Positions 45,536 to 54,353 of a stretch of 64,000 nucleotides of DNA are shown in pieces. Numbering within the stretch: position 1 is the stretch's first letter; each line of letters opens with the position of its first letter. Source of the stretch: CAWGCE01 sp964480915 (GTDB lineage: Bacteria > Planctomycetota > Planctomycetia > Pirellulales > Pirellulaceae); the NCBI GenBank assembly GCA_964480915.1, contig CAYZRS010000017.1, forward strand, positions 1 through 64,000, read 5' to 3'. Below the pieces are notes generated by a model that saw nothing but the letters and a program-made list of their open reading frames with translations, did not search any database and was not told the origin of the DNA. Position numbers and translations under genes: made by a program.

Positions 45536-46954
45536 ATGGTTCTTCTTTCGGTTCGATTTCGCTGGGGCGTCGCCTTGCTCGGTTGTCTCTTATTCACGGC
45601 TGCGACGGCCGGAATTGCCGATCATGCATTCGGCTACAGCCAACTGGTGATCTTTGGCGACAGTTTATCGGACGTCGGAAATGATCGGTCGAATTCCTTC
45701 GGTTTCGCGGTCGACGATCCTTATTGGCAGGGCCGATTCAGTGATGGCCCGGTCTATGTCGAGTACTTGGCCGATCTACTCGGCCTCCCCTCGCCAACCT
45801 ATTCAGAAAACGGTGGAACGAATCATGCACACGGCGGAGCTCAGGTCCTCGAGAACCAGTTCGTGTTTTCATGGGTTATCGATTCGATGGAGGAGCAAAA
45901 AGTAAAATACCTGGACGCCAACCAAGGCATGGCCGATCCGGATGCGCTCTACATCGTCCTCGGAGGTGGCAACGACGTGCGGGCTCCTTCGGTCGACCTG
46001 GTCGATACGGCGGCCGACCTCGTCAGTATCGTCGACGATCTGATCGATGCCGGAGCGACCAATTTCGTCGTGCCGAATTTGCCCGACCTGGGAATGACAC
46101 CGGAGGTGACGCAATTCAACGGAGGAGCCGGCGCCGCCTCGACCGCGCGCGTGACGCTCTTTAACGATGAGGTCGATGCAGGTTTGGTGCCGTTGGCTGC
46201 GAACGCCAACATCCATCGTTTTGATGTCTTTGGTCTCATTAACGATTTGGCCGCCGAGGTGACTGCCAGCGGGAGCTCGCACGGGTTCACCAACGTCACG
46301 GACGACTGCTGGGAAGGTGGTCCGACAACTGCTACCAGCGGGATGGGGCTCGGCGATGGGTTCTTTACCTCGTATCCAGTTTGCGATAACCCGGCCGAAT
46401 ATCTGTTTTGGGACATCATTCACCCCACAACCGCGGCGCATGAATTTTTGGCCGAGGAACTGTTTGCCTCGCTCACCGCCATCGACGCAGACTTCGACGA
46501 CGACGGAGCCCTCGACTGCACCGATATTGACTCGCTCGTGACCGAGATCGCGAGCGGCGGCAACGATCAAGCATTCGATTTAACGGGTGATGGTATCGTC
46601 GACCTGAACGATCGCGATGCTTGGTTGTCGGAGGCAGGTGCCAACAATCTCGCTTCGGGAAACGCCTACTTGCCGGGCGACGCGACCTTAGACGGAAGTG
46701 TCGATGGTCAGGACTTCTTGGCGTGGAACGGTCGCAAGTTTACCTCGGTTGCCGCTTGGTGTTCCGGCGACTTTAACGCCGACGGAGAAGTAAATGGAGC
46801 CGACTTCATCGCTTGGAACGCCAATAAATTCACCTCGGCAGACACTTTGGTCGCCGTTCCCGAACCGAGCAACCTGACGCTACGGTTGGTACTGGTACTG
46901 GGACTTGCGGCGGGCCAGATTCGACTTTGGCAACCGGCCCGATCCGCGACTTGA
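45536..46954 (+). CDS. secreted GDSL esterase/lipase with dockerin-like repeats and PEP-CTERM signal
   Basis: The product is 472 aa. A signal peptide (GVALLGCLLFTAATAGIA) is followed by an SGNH/GDSL hydrolase domain: block I FGDSLSDVGN (catalytic Ser), block III GGGNDV, block V DIIHPTTAAH (catalytic Asp-x-x-His). Then come Asp-rich, dockerin/EF-hand-like units: DFDDDGALDCTDIDSLV, DLTGDGIVDLNDRDAWL, DATLDGSVDGQDFLAWN and DFNADGEVNGADFIAWN. The end, VAVPEPSNLTLRLVLVLG with basic residues after it, is a PEP-CTERM sorting signal. It probably acts as a surface or exported ester hydrolase. ATG 45521 is an alternative start. Confidence 0.92.
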   Translation: MVLLSVRFRWGVALLGCLLFTAATAGIADHAFGYSQLVIFGDSLSDVGNDRSNSFGFAVDDPYWQGRFSDGPVYVEYLADLLGLPSPTYSENGGTNHAHGGAQVLENQFVFSWVIDSMEEQKVKYLDANQGMADPDALYIVLGGGNDVRAPSVDLVDTAADLVSIVDDLIDAGATNFVVPNLPDLGMTPEVTQFNGGAGAASTARVTLFNDEVDAGLVPLAANANIHRFDVFGLINDLAAEVTASGSSHGFTNVTDDCWEGGPTTATSGMGLGDGFFTSYPVCDNPAEYLFWDIIHPTTAAHEFLAEELFASLTAIDADFDDDGALDCTDIDSLVTEIASGGNDQAFDLTGDGIVDLNDRDAWLSEAGANNLASGNAYLPGDATLDGSVDGQDFLAWNGRKFTSVAAWCSGDFNADGEVNGADFIAWNANKFTSADTLVAVPEPSNLTLRLVLVLGLAAGQIRLWQPARSAT

Positions 46955-47080
46955 GATCGTGATCGGACTTCGAACCGGTTGCAAAACTGTATTTGAAATT
47001 GTGTCGCCCCGCCTGGATTCACTTGGAGCGGAATGTCTCCGGCTGCAGCCGGAAGGCGAACACCAGTTTGGAAATGGGCG

Positions 47081-49468
47081 CTAGCGTTTCTTCTTGCGCC
47101 GTTTCTTTTTCTTCCGTTTGTCGGCGGCCGTCGGGTGGCCCGACTTGCGGCCGTTCTTGCCTTTCCCTTTTCCCTTGCCCTTCGAGCGGTCCTCTTTCTT
47201 GCTGCTGCGCTTAGGCTGGAATTTGGGTCGTGGTGCCGCTTCGACGATCTTGATAAAGCGAAAATTCAATTCGCGTCGGTCGAGATCGATCGTATCGACG
47301 GCGACTCGGATAATGTCACCTAGGCGGAATTGATTGTTTTTCTTGCGGCCGTTGAGCGAATGGGTGGTCGAATCGAAATCGTATTGGTCATCTGCGAGCG
47401 ATTCGAGTCGCACTAGACCTTCTGCTGGAATGTCGAGGCCTTGCACGAACATGCCGTAGCTTTCCACACCGGTCACGACCGCATTCATCTCTTCGCCGAT
47501 TTTCTTGCTGAGGAAGTTGAGTAATTTCAATTTCTTCAGTTCGCGTTCCGCTTTCGCGGCGCGTTGCTCGCGCTCGGAGCAGTGTTCACCCAGCAGCGAC
47601 ATCTCATCGAACGATTGGCTCGGTTTCTCGCCCCGTTCGATAAACTCGATCAGTCGATGCACGGTCAGATCGGGATAACGGCGAATGGGCGAGGTGAAGT
47701 GGCAGTAATTTTCACTGGCCAGGGCAAAGTGGCCGGCCACATCGGGGCCGTAGACCGCCTTCTGCATGCTGCGCAGGATCGCGTAGTTGATCGCGTATTC
47801 GGTTGGCGTGCCGAGGACTTCGGCCAGCAGTCGCTTGATTTCGAAGCGACTTTCGAGGCTTTCCGATTTGATGCCCAGGTCCTGTACGAATTCGGTCAGT
47901 TGTTTTAGCTTCCGCGGATCGGGATTGTCATGGATGCGGCGGAGGAAGAGCCATTCCATGTCGGTCAGTTTCTGTGCCACGGCGACGTTCGCAGCCAGCA
48001 TGAACTCTTCAATGATCTGATGGCTTTCCGTATTCTCGACGACGTGAGCGCCGGTGACTTGGCTGTCCTTGTTGAGGTCCAGTTTGACTTCCGGCAGGGA
48101 CAGCTCCAGCGATCCCCGTTCCATGCGTCGGGCTCGCAAGATCATCGCCAGTTTGTGCATGTTGTCGAGCAGGCGGAAGACTTTCGGATCGAGGTTGATT
48201 CGCCAGCGGGTTCGATCTTCGAGAAATTGATCGACCTCTTCGTAGGTGAATCGTTTGTCGCTCTTGATTGCGGCCGAAAAGAGTTCCGTATGGATGGGAA
48301 CGCCTTCTTCGCTAAATTCGATGATTGCTGTTTTGGTGTAACGAACTTTGTCCGGTTGAAGGCTGGCCAGATTGTTCGAGATGATCTCGGGCAGCATCGG
48401 GATGACTCGGTCTGGCAAGTAGACACTCGTGGCTCGATCTTTTGCCTCTTTGTCCAGCAATGATCCTTTTGGCACGAAATGCGACACATCGGCGATGTGG
48501 ACTCCCAGTTCCCAGTGTCCATTGTCCAGTTTGCGAAGTGAAATGGCGTCGTCGAAATCGCGGGCATCTTTGGGGTCGATCGTGAGGACGGTCACATCGG
48601 TCAGGTCGCGGCGCGGCCCTTCAGCGGGGACGGTCTCATCAAACAGCTCGGCCTGCTTTCGCGCGTCTTCCATGACCTCTTCGGAAAATGCCGTTGGTAG
48701 ATTGAACTCGAACATCACCAGCTGCGTGTCGACGCCCGGTTGGTTGCGATCGCCCAAGACTTGCGTGATGACCGCTTCGCCCGATTCCTTGGCGGTGGGA
48801 AAGTGAACCATTTCGATGACCACTTTGTCATCTTCCTGAGCATTCTTGGCGCCCGGATCACCTACCCAGATCGGCTGACTGAATGTGGAGCCATCGACGC
48901 GCACAAACGCCTTCCCCTTTGATTCGAAATAGCTGCCGACAAAAGTTCGTGTGTACCGTTCGGCGATTTCAACGACCTCGCCAACGAAACTCATTTCCCG
49001 ACCGCGCCGTTTTTTCGTCAATTCGATGATGACCGTATCGCCACCAGCCGCATCGCCCGTTTTGTCGGCGGGAACGAAGATGTCTTTGTCGCGTCCGTCA
49101 GCCGCTTTCGTGCCGGCAGGTCGCACAAAGCCGAAGCCATCGGCGGCTCGCGAGAACGACCCTGTGATTCGCTTCTTGGCGTCCTTGTTTTCTTTTGGCT
49201 GGGCGTCGCTTGATGGCGTGCCGCCTGGCGATTTCGCGCCATTGCCGCTGCGCTGCCCTTTGGGCAGCGTTACCAGATGGCGTGGGCCGAAGGCGAGTTT
49301 CTTTTTGCGAACCAGTTTCTTGACGGTTCGTCGCAGTTCGACAAGTCCCTCTTTGTCTAAGCCCAGTTGCTTGGCCAAGACCTTTGGTTTGACGGGGTGA
49401 TATTCGGGCCGCAGCACGTGCGTCACGATTTGAGATTCAAATTCTGAAAGTTCTGACAAGGTCTTCAA
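47081..49468 (-). CDS. rnr: ribonuclease R
   Basis: Processive 3'-5' exoribonuclease that degrades structured RNA. The product is 795 aa. Order: N-terminal winged-helix region (HPVKPKVLAKQLGLDKEG), cold-shock OB domains (GSFSRAADGFGFVRP), RNB catalytic domain with metal-binding DPKDARDFDDAISL, then an S1 domain (ATGVESYGMFVQGLDIPAEG region), and a very basic Lys/Arg-rich C-terminal tail. The start is TTG at 49468 with a weak Shine-Dalgarno. It lies 84 bp downstream of the YhaM-type exonuclease gene on the same strand, so the two may be coexpressed. Confidence 0.96.
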   Translation of the reverse strand: MKTLSELSEFESQIVTHVLRPEYHPVKPKVLAKQLGLDKEGLVELRRTVKKLVRKKKLAFGPRHLVTLPKGQRSGNGAKSPGGTPSSDAQPKENKDAKKRITGSFSRAADGFGFVRPAGTKAADGRDKDIFVPADKTGDAAGGDTVIIELTKKRRGREMSFVGEVVEIAERYTRTFVGSYFESKGKAFVRVDGSTFSQPIWVGDPGAKNAQEDDKVVIEMVHFPTAKESGEAVITQVLGDRNQPGVDTQLVMFEFNLPTAFSEEVMEDARKQAELFDETVPAEGPRRDLTDVTVLTIDPKDARDFDDAISLRKLDNGHWELGVHIADVSHFVPKGSLLDKEAKDRATSVYLPDRVIPMLPEIISNNLASLQPDKVRYTKTAIIEFSEEGVPIHTELFSAAIKSDKRFTYEEVDQFLEDRTRWRINLDPKVFRLLDNMHKLAMILRARRMERGSLELSLPEVKLDLNKDSQVTGAHVVENTESHQIIEEFMLAANVAVAQKLTDMEWLFLRRIHDNPDPRKLKQLTEFVQDLGIKSESLESRFEIKRLLAEVLGTPTEYAINYAILRSMQKAVYGPDVAGHFALASENYCHFTSPIRRYPDLTVHRLIEFIERGEKPSQSFDEMSLLGEHCSEREQRAAKAERELKKLKLLNFLSKKIGEEMNAVVTGVESYGMFVQGLDIPAEGLVRLESLADDQYDFDSTTHSLNGRKKNNQFRLGDIIRVAVDTIDLDRRELNFRFIKIVEAAPRPKFQPKRSSKKEDRSKGKGKGKGKNGRKSGHPTAADKRKKKKRRKKKR

Positions 49469-49552
49469 TTCTTTGTAGAGATAATGATTTCGAGCCAGCG
49501 CAACAGCGCTGGACCGCTAAGCAGTTTGACACAGCCGAAGAGCGACTGCGAG

Positions 49553-50527
49553 CTAACTTGGGCTACGGCCCTTGAATAGCTTACGCCCAATATTGGCGTA
49601 ATAAGGTGTCCATTGGCTGGACAGGTTGGCGTCATCGGCCATCAATTGATGCAGACTGTTGATTTTGGCGTCTAGATCATCCAGATAATGCAGCATAATC
49701 GCTTCAAGCGTCATCGGCACTTTCGGGCTGCCAAATTCGTATTTGCCATGATGGCTGACGATCATGTGTTGAATTCGCAAGCTGAGTTCCGTCGGAAACG
49801 GTTTGCCATGTTTTTCTTCGTATTCGCGCAGCTTGTTTTGCAGGACGCTCACGCCCATCACGAGATGGCCAATTAATTGCCCTTCATCCGTGTAAGCAAG
49901 ATCGCGCTGGTAGGCCAATTCGTCGATCTTTCCGACATCGTGCAGGAAGGCGCCGAACAAGACTTGATCATCGTCGACCGGCGGATAGTGTGCCGAAACT
50001 TTTTGGCAGAGCTTCATGAGGCTGACGACGTGTTCTAGGAGTCCGCCCAAATAAGCATGGTGGTTCTTGATTGCGGCTGGCGCTCGTGTGAACTTCTTCA
50101 TGAACGCTTCGTCCGACAGGAAACAATCGGCGAGGTCCTTCAACTCTTGCGAGTGCATGCCTTGGAGCAATTCGGTGAGCTCACCGGTCAGCTGTTCTGT
50201 CTGTTCGCTCGAAACCTGGATGAATTCATCTTCATCGACTTCGGATGCGTCGACCTTGCTGATGTCGGTCACGATGATTTGGAGTGAGCCATTGAAAAGC
50301 TGTGTCGAGCCTTCAATCTTGACGTAATCTCCATTCTCGACGTCGGCCGCGGTTGTCTCTTTCGCGTTCCACATCATTGCATTGCAAGCGCCGGTGCGAT
50401 CTGCCAGTCGCATTTGCAGGTAGAGGTTGCCGTTGCGATTTTGACGTAGCTGTTTTTCGCCGAGGATGAACGTCTCGCAAATGTTCTCTCGTTCGCCGAA
50501 CTGATTGAGAAACCGTCGTGTGGTCAT
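49553..50527 (-). CDS. YhaM-type 3'-5' exoribonuclease (OB-fold + HD domain)
   Basis: The product is 324 aa. An N-terminal OB-fold (LYLQMRLADRTGACNAMMWN, with DYVKIEGSTQLFNGSLQIIV) binds nucleic acid. The C-terminal HD domain has HHAYLGGLLEHVVSLMKLC, GAFLHDVGKIDEL, GHLVMGV and IVSHHGKYEFGSPKVPMTLE, as in Bacillus YhaM. This enzyme shortens RNA or single-stranded DNA from the 3' end. Its adjacency to RNase R suggests an RNA-decay unit. Confidence 0.92.
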   Translation of the reverse strand: MTTRRFLNQFGERENICETFILGEKQLRQNRNGNLYLQMRLADRTGACNAMMWNAKETTAADVENGDYVKIEGSTQLFNGSLQIIVTDISKVDASEVDEDEFIQVSSEQTEQLTGELTELLQGMHSQELKDLADCFLSDEAFMKKFTRAPAAIKNHHAYLGGLLEHVVSLMKLCQKVSAHYPPVDDDQVLFGAFLHDVGKIDELAYQRDLAYTDEGQLIGHLVMGVSVLQNKLREYEEKHGKPFPTELSLRIQHMIVSHHGKYEFGSPKVPMTLEAIMLHYLDDLDAKINSLHQLMADDANLSSQWTPYYANIGRKLFKGRSPS

Positions 50528-50747
50528 GCAATTACTGACAAAGGAAGCGGCAGGAAGGAAAGGGTCAGTCTAGCCGATGGCTTCGGCGTGGGATACCACT
50601 TAACGGACCATGCAATAGTCGCTCCTCTGGCGAAAGTAGGGCGATTGTTGCCTTGCCGGCCAATTGGCGAGCCAACTAGAATGCGGGACCTGACTGTCAT
50701 CGGAAGTCCCCGCGAACCCTCCAGATATCGATCGAATCTGTCATACC

Positions 50748-52268
50748 ATGGCCAAGCAACCCAAGACCGCAATTCAACCAACTCGAGCCGAGGACTATCC
50801 TCGCTGGTACCAAGAAGTCATCAAGGCCAGCGACTTGGCTGAAAATTCCGACGTGCGTGGCTGCATGGTGATTAAGCCATGGGGTTACGCACTGTGGGAG
50901 AACATGCAGGCGGTCCTCGATCGCATGTTTAAAGAGACGGGACACGAGAATGCCTACTTTCCGCTCTTTATTCCACTGAGCTATCTCGAGAAAGAGGCAG
51001 AACACGTCGACGGGTTCGCGAAAGAATGTGCTGTGGTGACTCACCATCGTCTCGAACCGGGCCCCCAAGGCGGCCTGGTACCGGCCGGTAAATTGGAAGA
51101 GCCGCTGATCGTGCGACCGACGAGCGAAACCATCATCGGTGCGACATTTGCCAAGTGGGTCCAGTCATATCGCGACCTGCCGCTGCTCATCAATCAATGG
51201 GCGAATGTGGTCCGGTGGGAAATGCGGACGCGGATGTTTTTGCGAACGGCCGAGTTTCTCTGGCAGGAGGGCCACACGGCTCATGCGACGGAAGCCGAAG
51301 CGCGAGAAGAGACGAACAAGATGGTCGGCGTCTATGCGAAGTTTGCAGAAGAGTACATGGCGATGCCCGTGATCCAAGGCGAGAAGTCGGCAGCCGAGCG
51401 GTTTCCCGGTGCCGTTTCGACGCTCAGCATCGAAGCGATGATGCAAGATCGCAAAGCGTTGCAAGCGGGGACTTCCCACTTCCTGGGCCAGAATTTTTCC
51501 AAAGCGCAAGAAATTAAGTTTCAGTCGCACGAAGGAAAAGAAGAATTTGCCTGGACGACATCGTGGGGCGTCTCGACGCGACTGGTCGGCGCGCTGATCA
51601 TGACTCACAGCGATGATGACGGATTGGTGCTGCCTCCGCGCATCGCTCCCAAGCACGTGGTTCTATTGCCGATCTACAAGAGTGATGAAGATCGGGCTCG
51701 TGTATTGGAGTATTGCGAGTCGTTGAAAAAGGAGTTGGCAGCGACCGACTACTCGGACGGAAAAGTGCGCGTCATGATCGACGACCGAGACCTGCGAGGC
51801 GGCGAGAAAACGTGGCAGCATATCAAGAAGGGTGTTCCTATCCGTGCCGAAATCGGACCCCGCGATGTCGACAGTCAAAGCGTGTTTGCTGGCCGGCGTG
51901 ATCGTTCGCCGAAAGAGAAAGCAAGCGTGCCTCGCGACCAATTCGTCGCCACGATCGCCCAAGAATTGGACGACATGCAAACCGGCATGTTCCAACGCGC
52001 TTTGAAATTGCGCGAAGAGAATACCCAAGAGATCGATAATTTGGATGACTTCAAGGCCTACTTCACTCCCGCCGATCCCAAGAAACCAGAGATTCACGGC
52101 GGGTTCGCCCTTTGCCACTGGTGCGAGGATCCCGCCGTGGAAGAACTGCTGAAGGAGCTGAAAGTAACGATCCGTTGCATTCCTCTCGTAGGTAACGACG
52201 AAGCGGGCACCTGCATTTTCACTGGCAAGCCAAGCACGGGCCGCGCCGTTTTTGCTAAAGCGTATTGA
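50748..52268 (+). CDS. proS: proline--tRNA ligase, archaeal/eukaryote-like (type 3)
   Basis: Class II synthetase charging tRNA-Pro. The product is 506 aa and lacks the bacterial insertion/editing domain, so it is the short archaeal-type form. Motif 2 is around NVVRWEMRTRMFLRTAEFLWQ and the catalytic loop is TSWGVSTRLVGALIMTHSDDDGL. The C-terminal zinc-like domain includes FALCHWCEDPAVEEL and DEAGTCIFTGKPS. The end VFAKAY has a terminal Tyr, as is common in this subclass. It is followed immediately by a DUF4416 gene. Confidence 0.96.
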   Translation: MAKQPKTAIQPTRAEDYPRWYQEVIKASDLAENSDVRGCMVIKPWGYALWENMQAVLDRMFKETGHENAYFPLFIPLSYLEKEAEHVDGFAKECAVVTHHRLEPGPQGGLVPAGKLEEPLIVRPTSETIIGATFAKWVQSYRDLPLLINQWANVVRWEMRTRMFLRTAEFLWQEGHTAHATEAEAREETNKMVGVYAKFAEEYMAMPVIQGEKSAAERFPGAVSTLSIEAMMQDRKALQAGTSHFLGQNFSKAQEIKFQSHEGKEEFAWTTSWGVSTRLVGALIMTHSDDDGLVLPPRIAPKHVVLLPIYKSDEDRARVLEYCESLKKELAATDYSDGKVRVMIDDRDLRGGEKTWQHIKKGVPIRAEIGPRDVDSQSVFAGRRDRSPKEKASVPRDQFVATIAQELDDMQTGMFQRALKLREENTQEIDNLDDFKAYFTPADPKKPEIHGGFALCHWCEDPAVEELLKELKVTIRCIPLVGNDEAGTCIFTGKPSTGRAVFAKAY

Positions 52269-52269
52269 G

Positions 52270-52809
52270 ATGGGTGATGTTGCCGAAGTGAGGCCGGTCT
52301 TATTCTTGGTGGCTGCTTTCAGCCGCTATGGGGATGCGCTCGATTGGGCCCGTTCTTGGTGCGAATCAACTTGGGGGCCGATCGCTTTAGAAAGTGATCG
52401 CTTCGATTTTGACGAGACCGACTATTACGATCAGTCGATGGGGCCTGAGCAGCAGAAGACCTTCTTTGCCTTTGATCGGCTGATGGGGCCCGGTGAATTG
52501 GCCGAACGCAAGCTGGCTTCGAACCAGGCTGAACTGGCGTATGCGGCGGAACACCCTGCCGAATTTGCTCGTCCACTGAACCTCGATCCCGGGTACATCA
52601 CCGAAGGCAAATTACTACTCGCTTCGACAAAAAACCATGCCCATCGTATTTATCTCGACCAGGGGATTTATGCGGAAATTACCTTGCGATACCGCGGTGG
52701 CGGTTGGCAACCGTGGGAATGGACCTATCCCGACTATCAAAGAGCCGATTTTCAGGCCTTTTTTGATCGTTGTCGCAGTCACCTGCGGCAGCGATTGCGC
52801 GAAGCATAA
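52270..52809 (+). CDS. DUF4416-family protein
   Basis: The product is 179 aa. The start is taken as ATG 52270 (MGDVAEVRPVLFLVAAFSR), one base after the proS stop; an in-frame TTG at 52252 would overlap proS. Family patterns include KLLLASTKNHAHRIYLDQGI, YAEITLRYRGGGWQPWEWTY and PDYQ. The family is uncharacterised. Its placement right behind proS suggests translational coupling, not necessarily a shared function. Confidence 0.88.
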   Translation: MGDVAEVRPVLFLVAAFSRYGDALDWARSWCESTWGPIALESDRFDFDETDYYDQSMGPEQQKTFFAFDRLMGPGELAERKLASNQAELAYAAEHPAEFARPLNLDPGYITEGKLLLASTKNHAHRIYLDQGIYAEITLRYRGGGWQPWEWTYPDYQRADFQAFFDRCRSHLRQRLREA

Positions 52810-53018
52810 CGGCCGATTTGAACCGGCCAACGAAATCCAACGTATTTGTGCATAGTCCTCAACCCTCAGTCTCTTCGGTGGCGTTTCATGCGGCCCATTC
52901 GTTGGTTCTAGGGTTTCGTTTGGTATGATGAGGAGGGCGGTTTCATCATCGCTTGAAGTGCAAGCTCTGATTTCGCAGCCGGACGATCCCAGTAAACTCC
53001 TTCGCCGAGTAAATTCTG

Positions 53019-54215
53019 ATGCATACGAAAATCGCGTTGTTGGTGGCAATCGTCTTGGGTCTTGCGGTCGGCGTTTCTAGCGCTTTGATGCGTGCTGCGA
53101 ATCCCGGTTCCGAGTACGAGAGGCTGATGAAGGTAACCACGACGCCAATGGCCGTGGTCGAAGCGGCAAACGGGCCGAAACTCAGCAAAGGCCTTGGCGT
53201 GATCGTCGAGGGTGGTCAGAAATTTGATTTTGGCGTGATGGATCGCGGCGAGACTCGAAGTCACACATTCAAGTTTCGCAACGACACAGAACAGCCAATC
53301 CAATTGAGGGTCGGTTCGACGACCTGTAAGTGTACCGTGGGCGAACTGGCAGACGACACAGTGCCACCGGGTGGCGTTGGCGATGTGACGCTCGAATGGG
53401 TCGCCAAGAGTTACGACCCTTCGTTTCAGCAAATGGCCACGATCGAGACGACCTGTCCGCTGCGACCCGACGTGATGCTGACCGTCAAAGGGCAAGTCTT
53501 GCAGTTGGTGCAGCCACTTCCTCAGGCGGTTTTCCTCAATGACGTGCCTTACGGTGTTGATCGTGAACAGCAGTTTGTGATTTACAGTTTCCAAAAAGGC
53601 GATCCTTTGACGGTGCTAGAGCACAGTTTTGATGACGAGTCGACGGAAGCGTACTTTGATCTTCAGTGGGAGCCGGCCGATGTGGCCGAACTGCAAGACG
53701 TTCCCGATGGTGTTCAGTCAGCTGTGCTTTGTAAGTTGGCCGTCCGGTCCGATTTGCCTTATGGGAAAGTGAATCAGTCCCTTCGCATTACGACTGATGC
53801 GGAAAGGTCGGCGGTCATCGAAATGCCGATCGGCGGCCGCGTTGTGTCTGACCTCATGATTGTTGGTGACGGTTTCTTCGAGAGTGCAGATGTGCTCAAG
53901 TTGGGCATGGTGCCTCCAGAAGGGAAGAAGGTCGTCTTACGACTCGTGGCGCGCCGGGCCGATGTCCATAAGACCGAAGTGACTTCGATCGTTTGTGAAC
54001 CAGGGAACGTTCTGCAAGCCAGCGTTGGCGAGCCGAAATCGCTGAAGGGCGGCGCCGTTCTGATGTACCCGCTGACAATTGAGGTGCCTGGCGATGCCCC
54101 TGCGGTTAGCTTCATGGGTGGCAAGGAGAAGCCTCGAGCCACGATCGTGATGGAGACGACTCATCCGGTGGTTCAGCGCGTTAAGCTCGATGTCCGTTTC
54201 TTCAAATCGAGTTAG
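53019..54215 (+). CDS. DUF1573 exported protein
   Basis: The product is 398 aa. A signal peptide or membrane anchor (IALLVAIVLGLAVGVSSAL) is followed by a DUF1573 domain (about residues 65-155), an Ig-like fold: FDFGVMDRGETRSHTFKFRN, then TTCKCTVGELADDTVPPGG. The remainder is beta-rich without known motifs. DUF1573 proteins are exported and common in Planctomycetes. It precedes the tetraheme cytochrome gene by 138 bp on the same strand, so a shared periplasmic role is possible. Confidence 0.9.
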   Translation: MHTKIALLVAIVLGLAVGVSSALMRAANPGSEYERLMKVTTTPMAVVEAANGPKLSKGLGVIVEGGQKFDFGVMDRGETRSHTFKFRNDTEQPIQLRVGSTTCKCTVGELADDTVPPGGVGDVTLEWVAKSYDPSFQQMATIETTCPLRPDVMLTVKGQVLQLVQPLPQAVFLNDVPYGVDREQQFVIYSFQKGDPLTVLEHSFDDESTEAYFDLQWEPADVAELQDVPDGVQSAVLCKLAVRSDLPYGKVNQSLRITTDAERSAVIEMPIGGRVVSDLMIVGDGFFESADVLKLGMVPPEGKKVVLRLVARRADVHKTEVTSIVCEPGNVLQASVGEPKSLKGGAVLMYPLTIEVPGDAPAVSFMGGKEKPRATIVMETTHPVVQRVKLDVRFFKSS

Positions 54216-54353
54216 CTAGCATTCGGTGTACGTTTGTGGCCTGGGCCGTGTTGCCAGCCGCCGAGTGGCCGGCCTCTTGTCCGAAATAGGTTCGGAGAAC
54301 GCTTCGTGATTTGCTAGAATTCTCGAAGTGGGCTCGTCATAGTAGGTGCGAAA

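Noticed and set aside
47038..47053. Palindrome TCCGGCTGCAGCCGGA after the GDSL gene
   Set aside because: A perfect 16-nt palindrome, but without a T tract or other context to suggest a terminator or operator.
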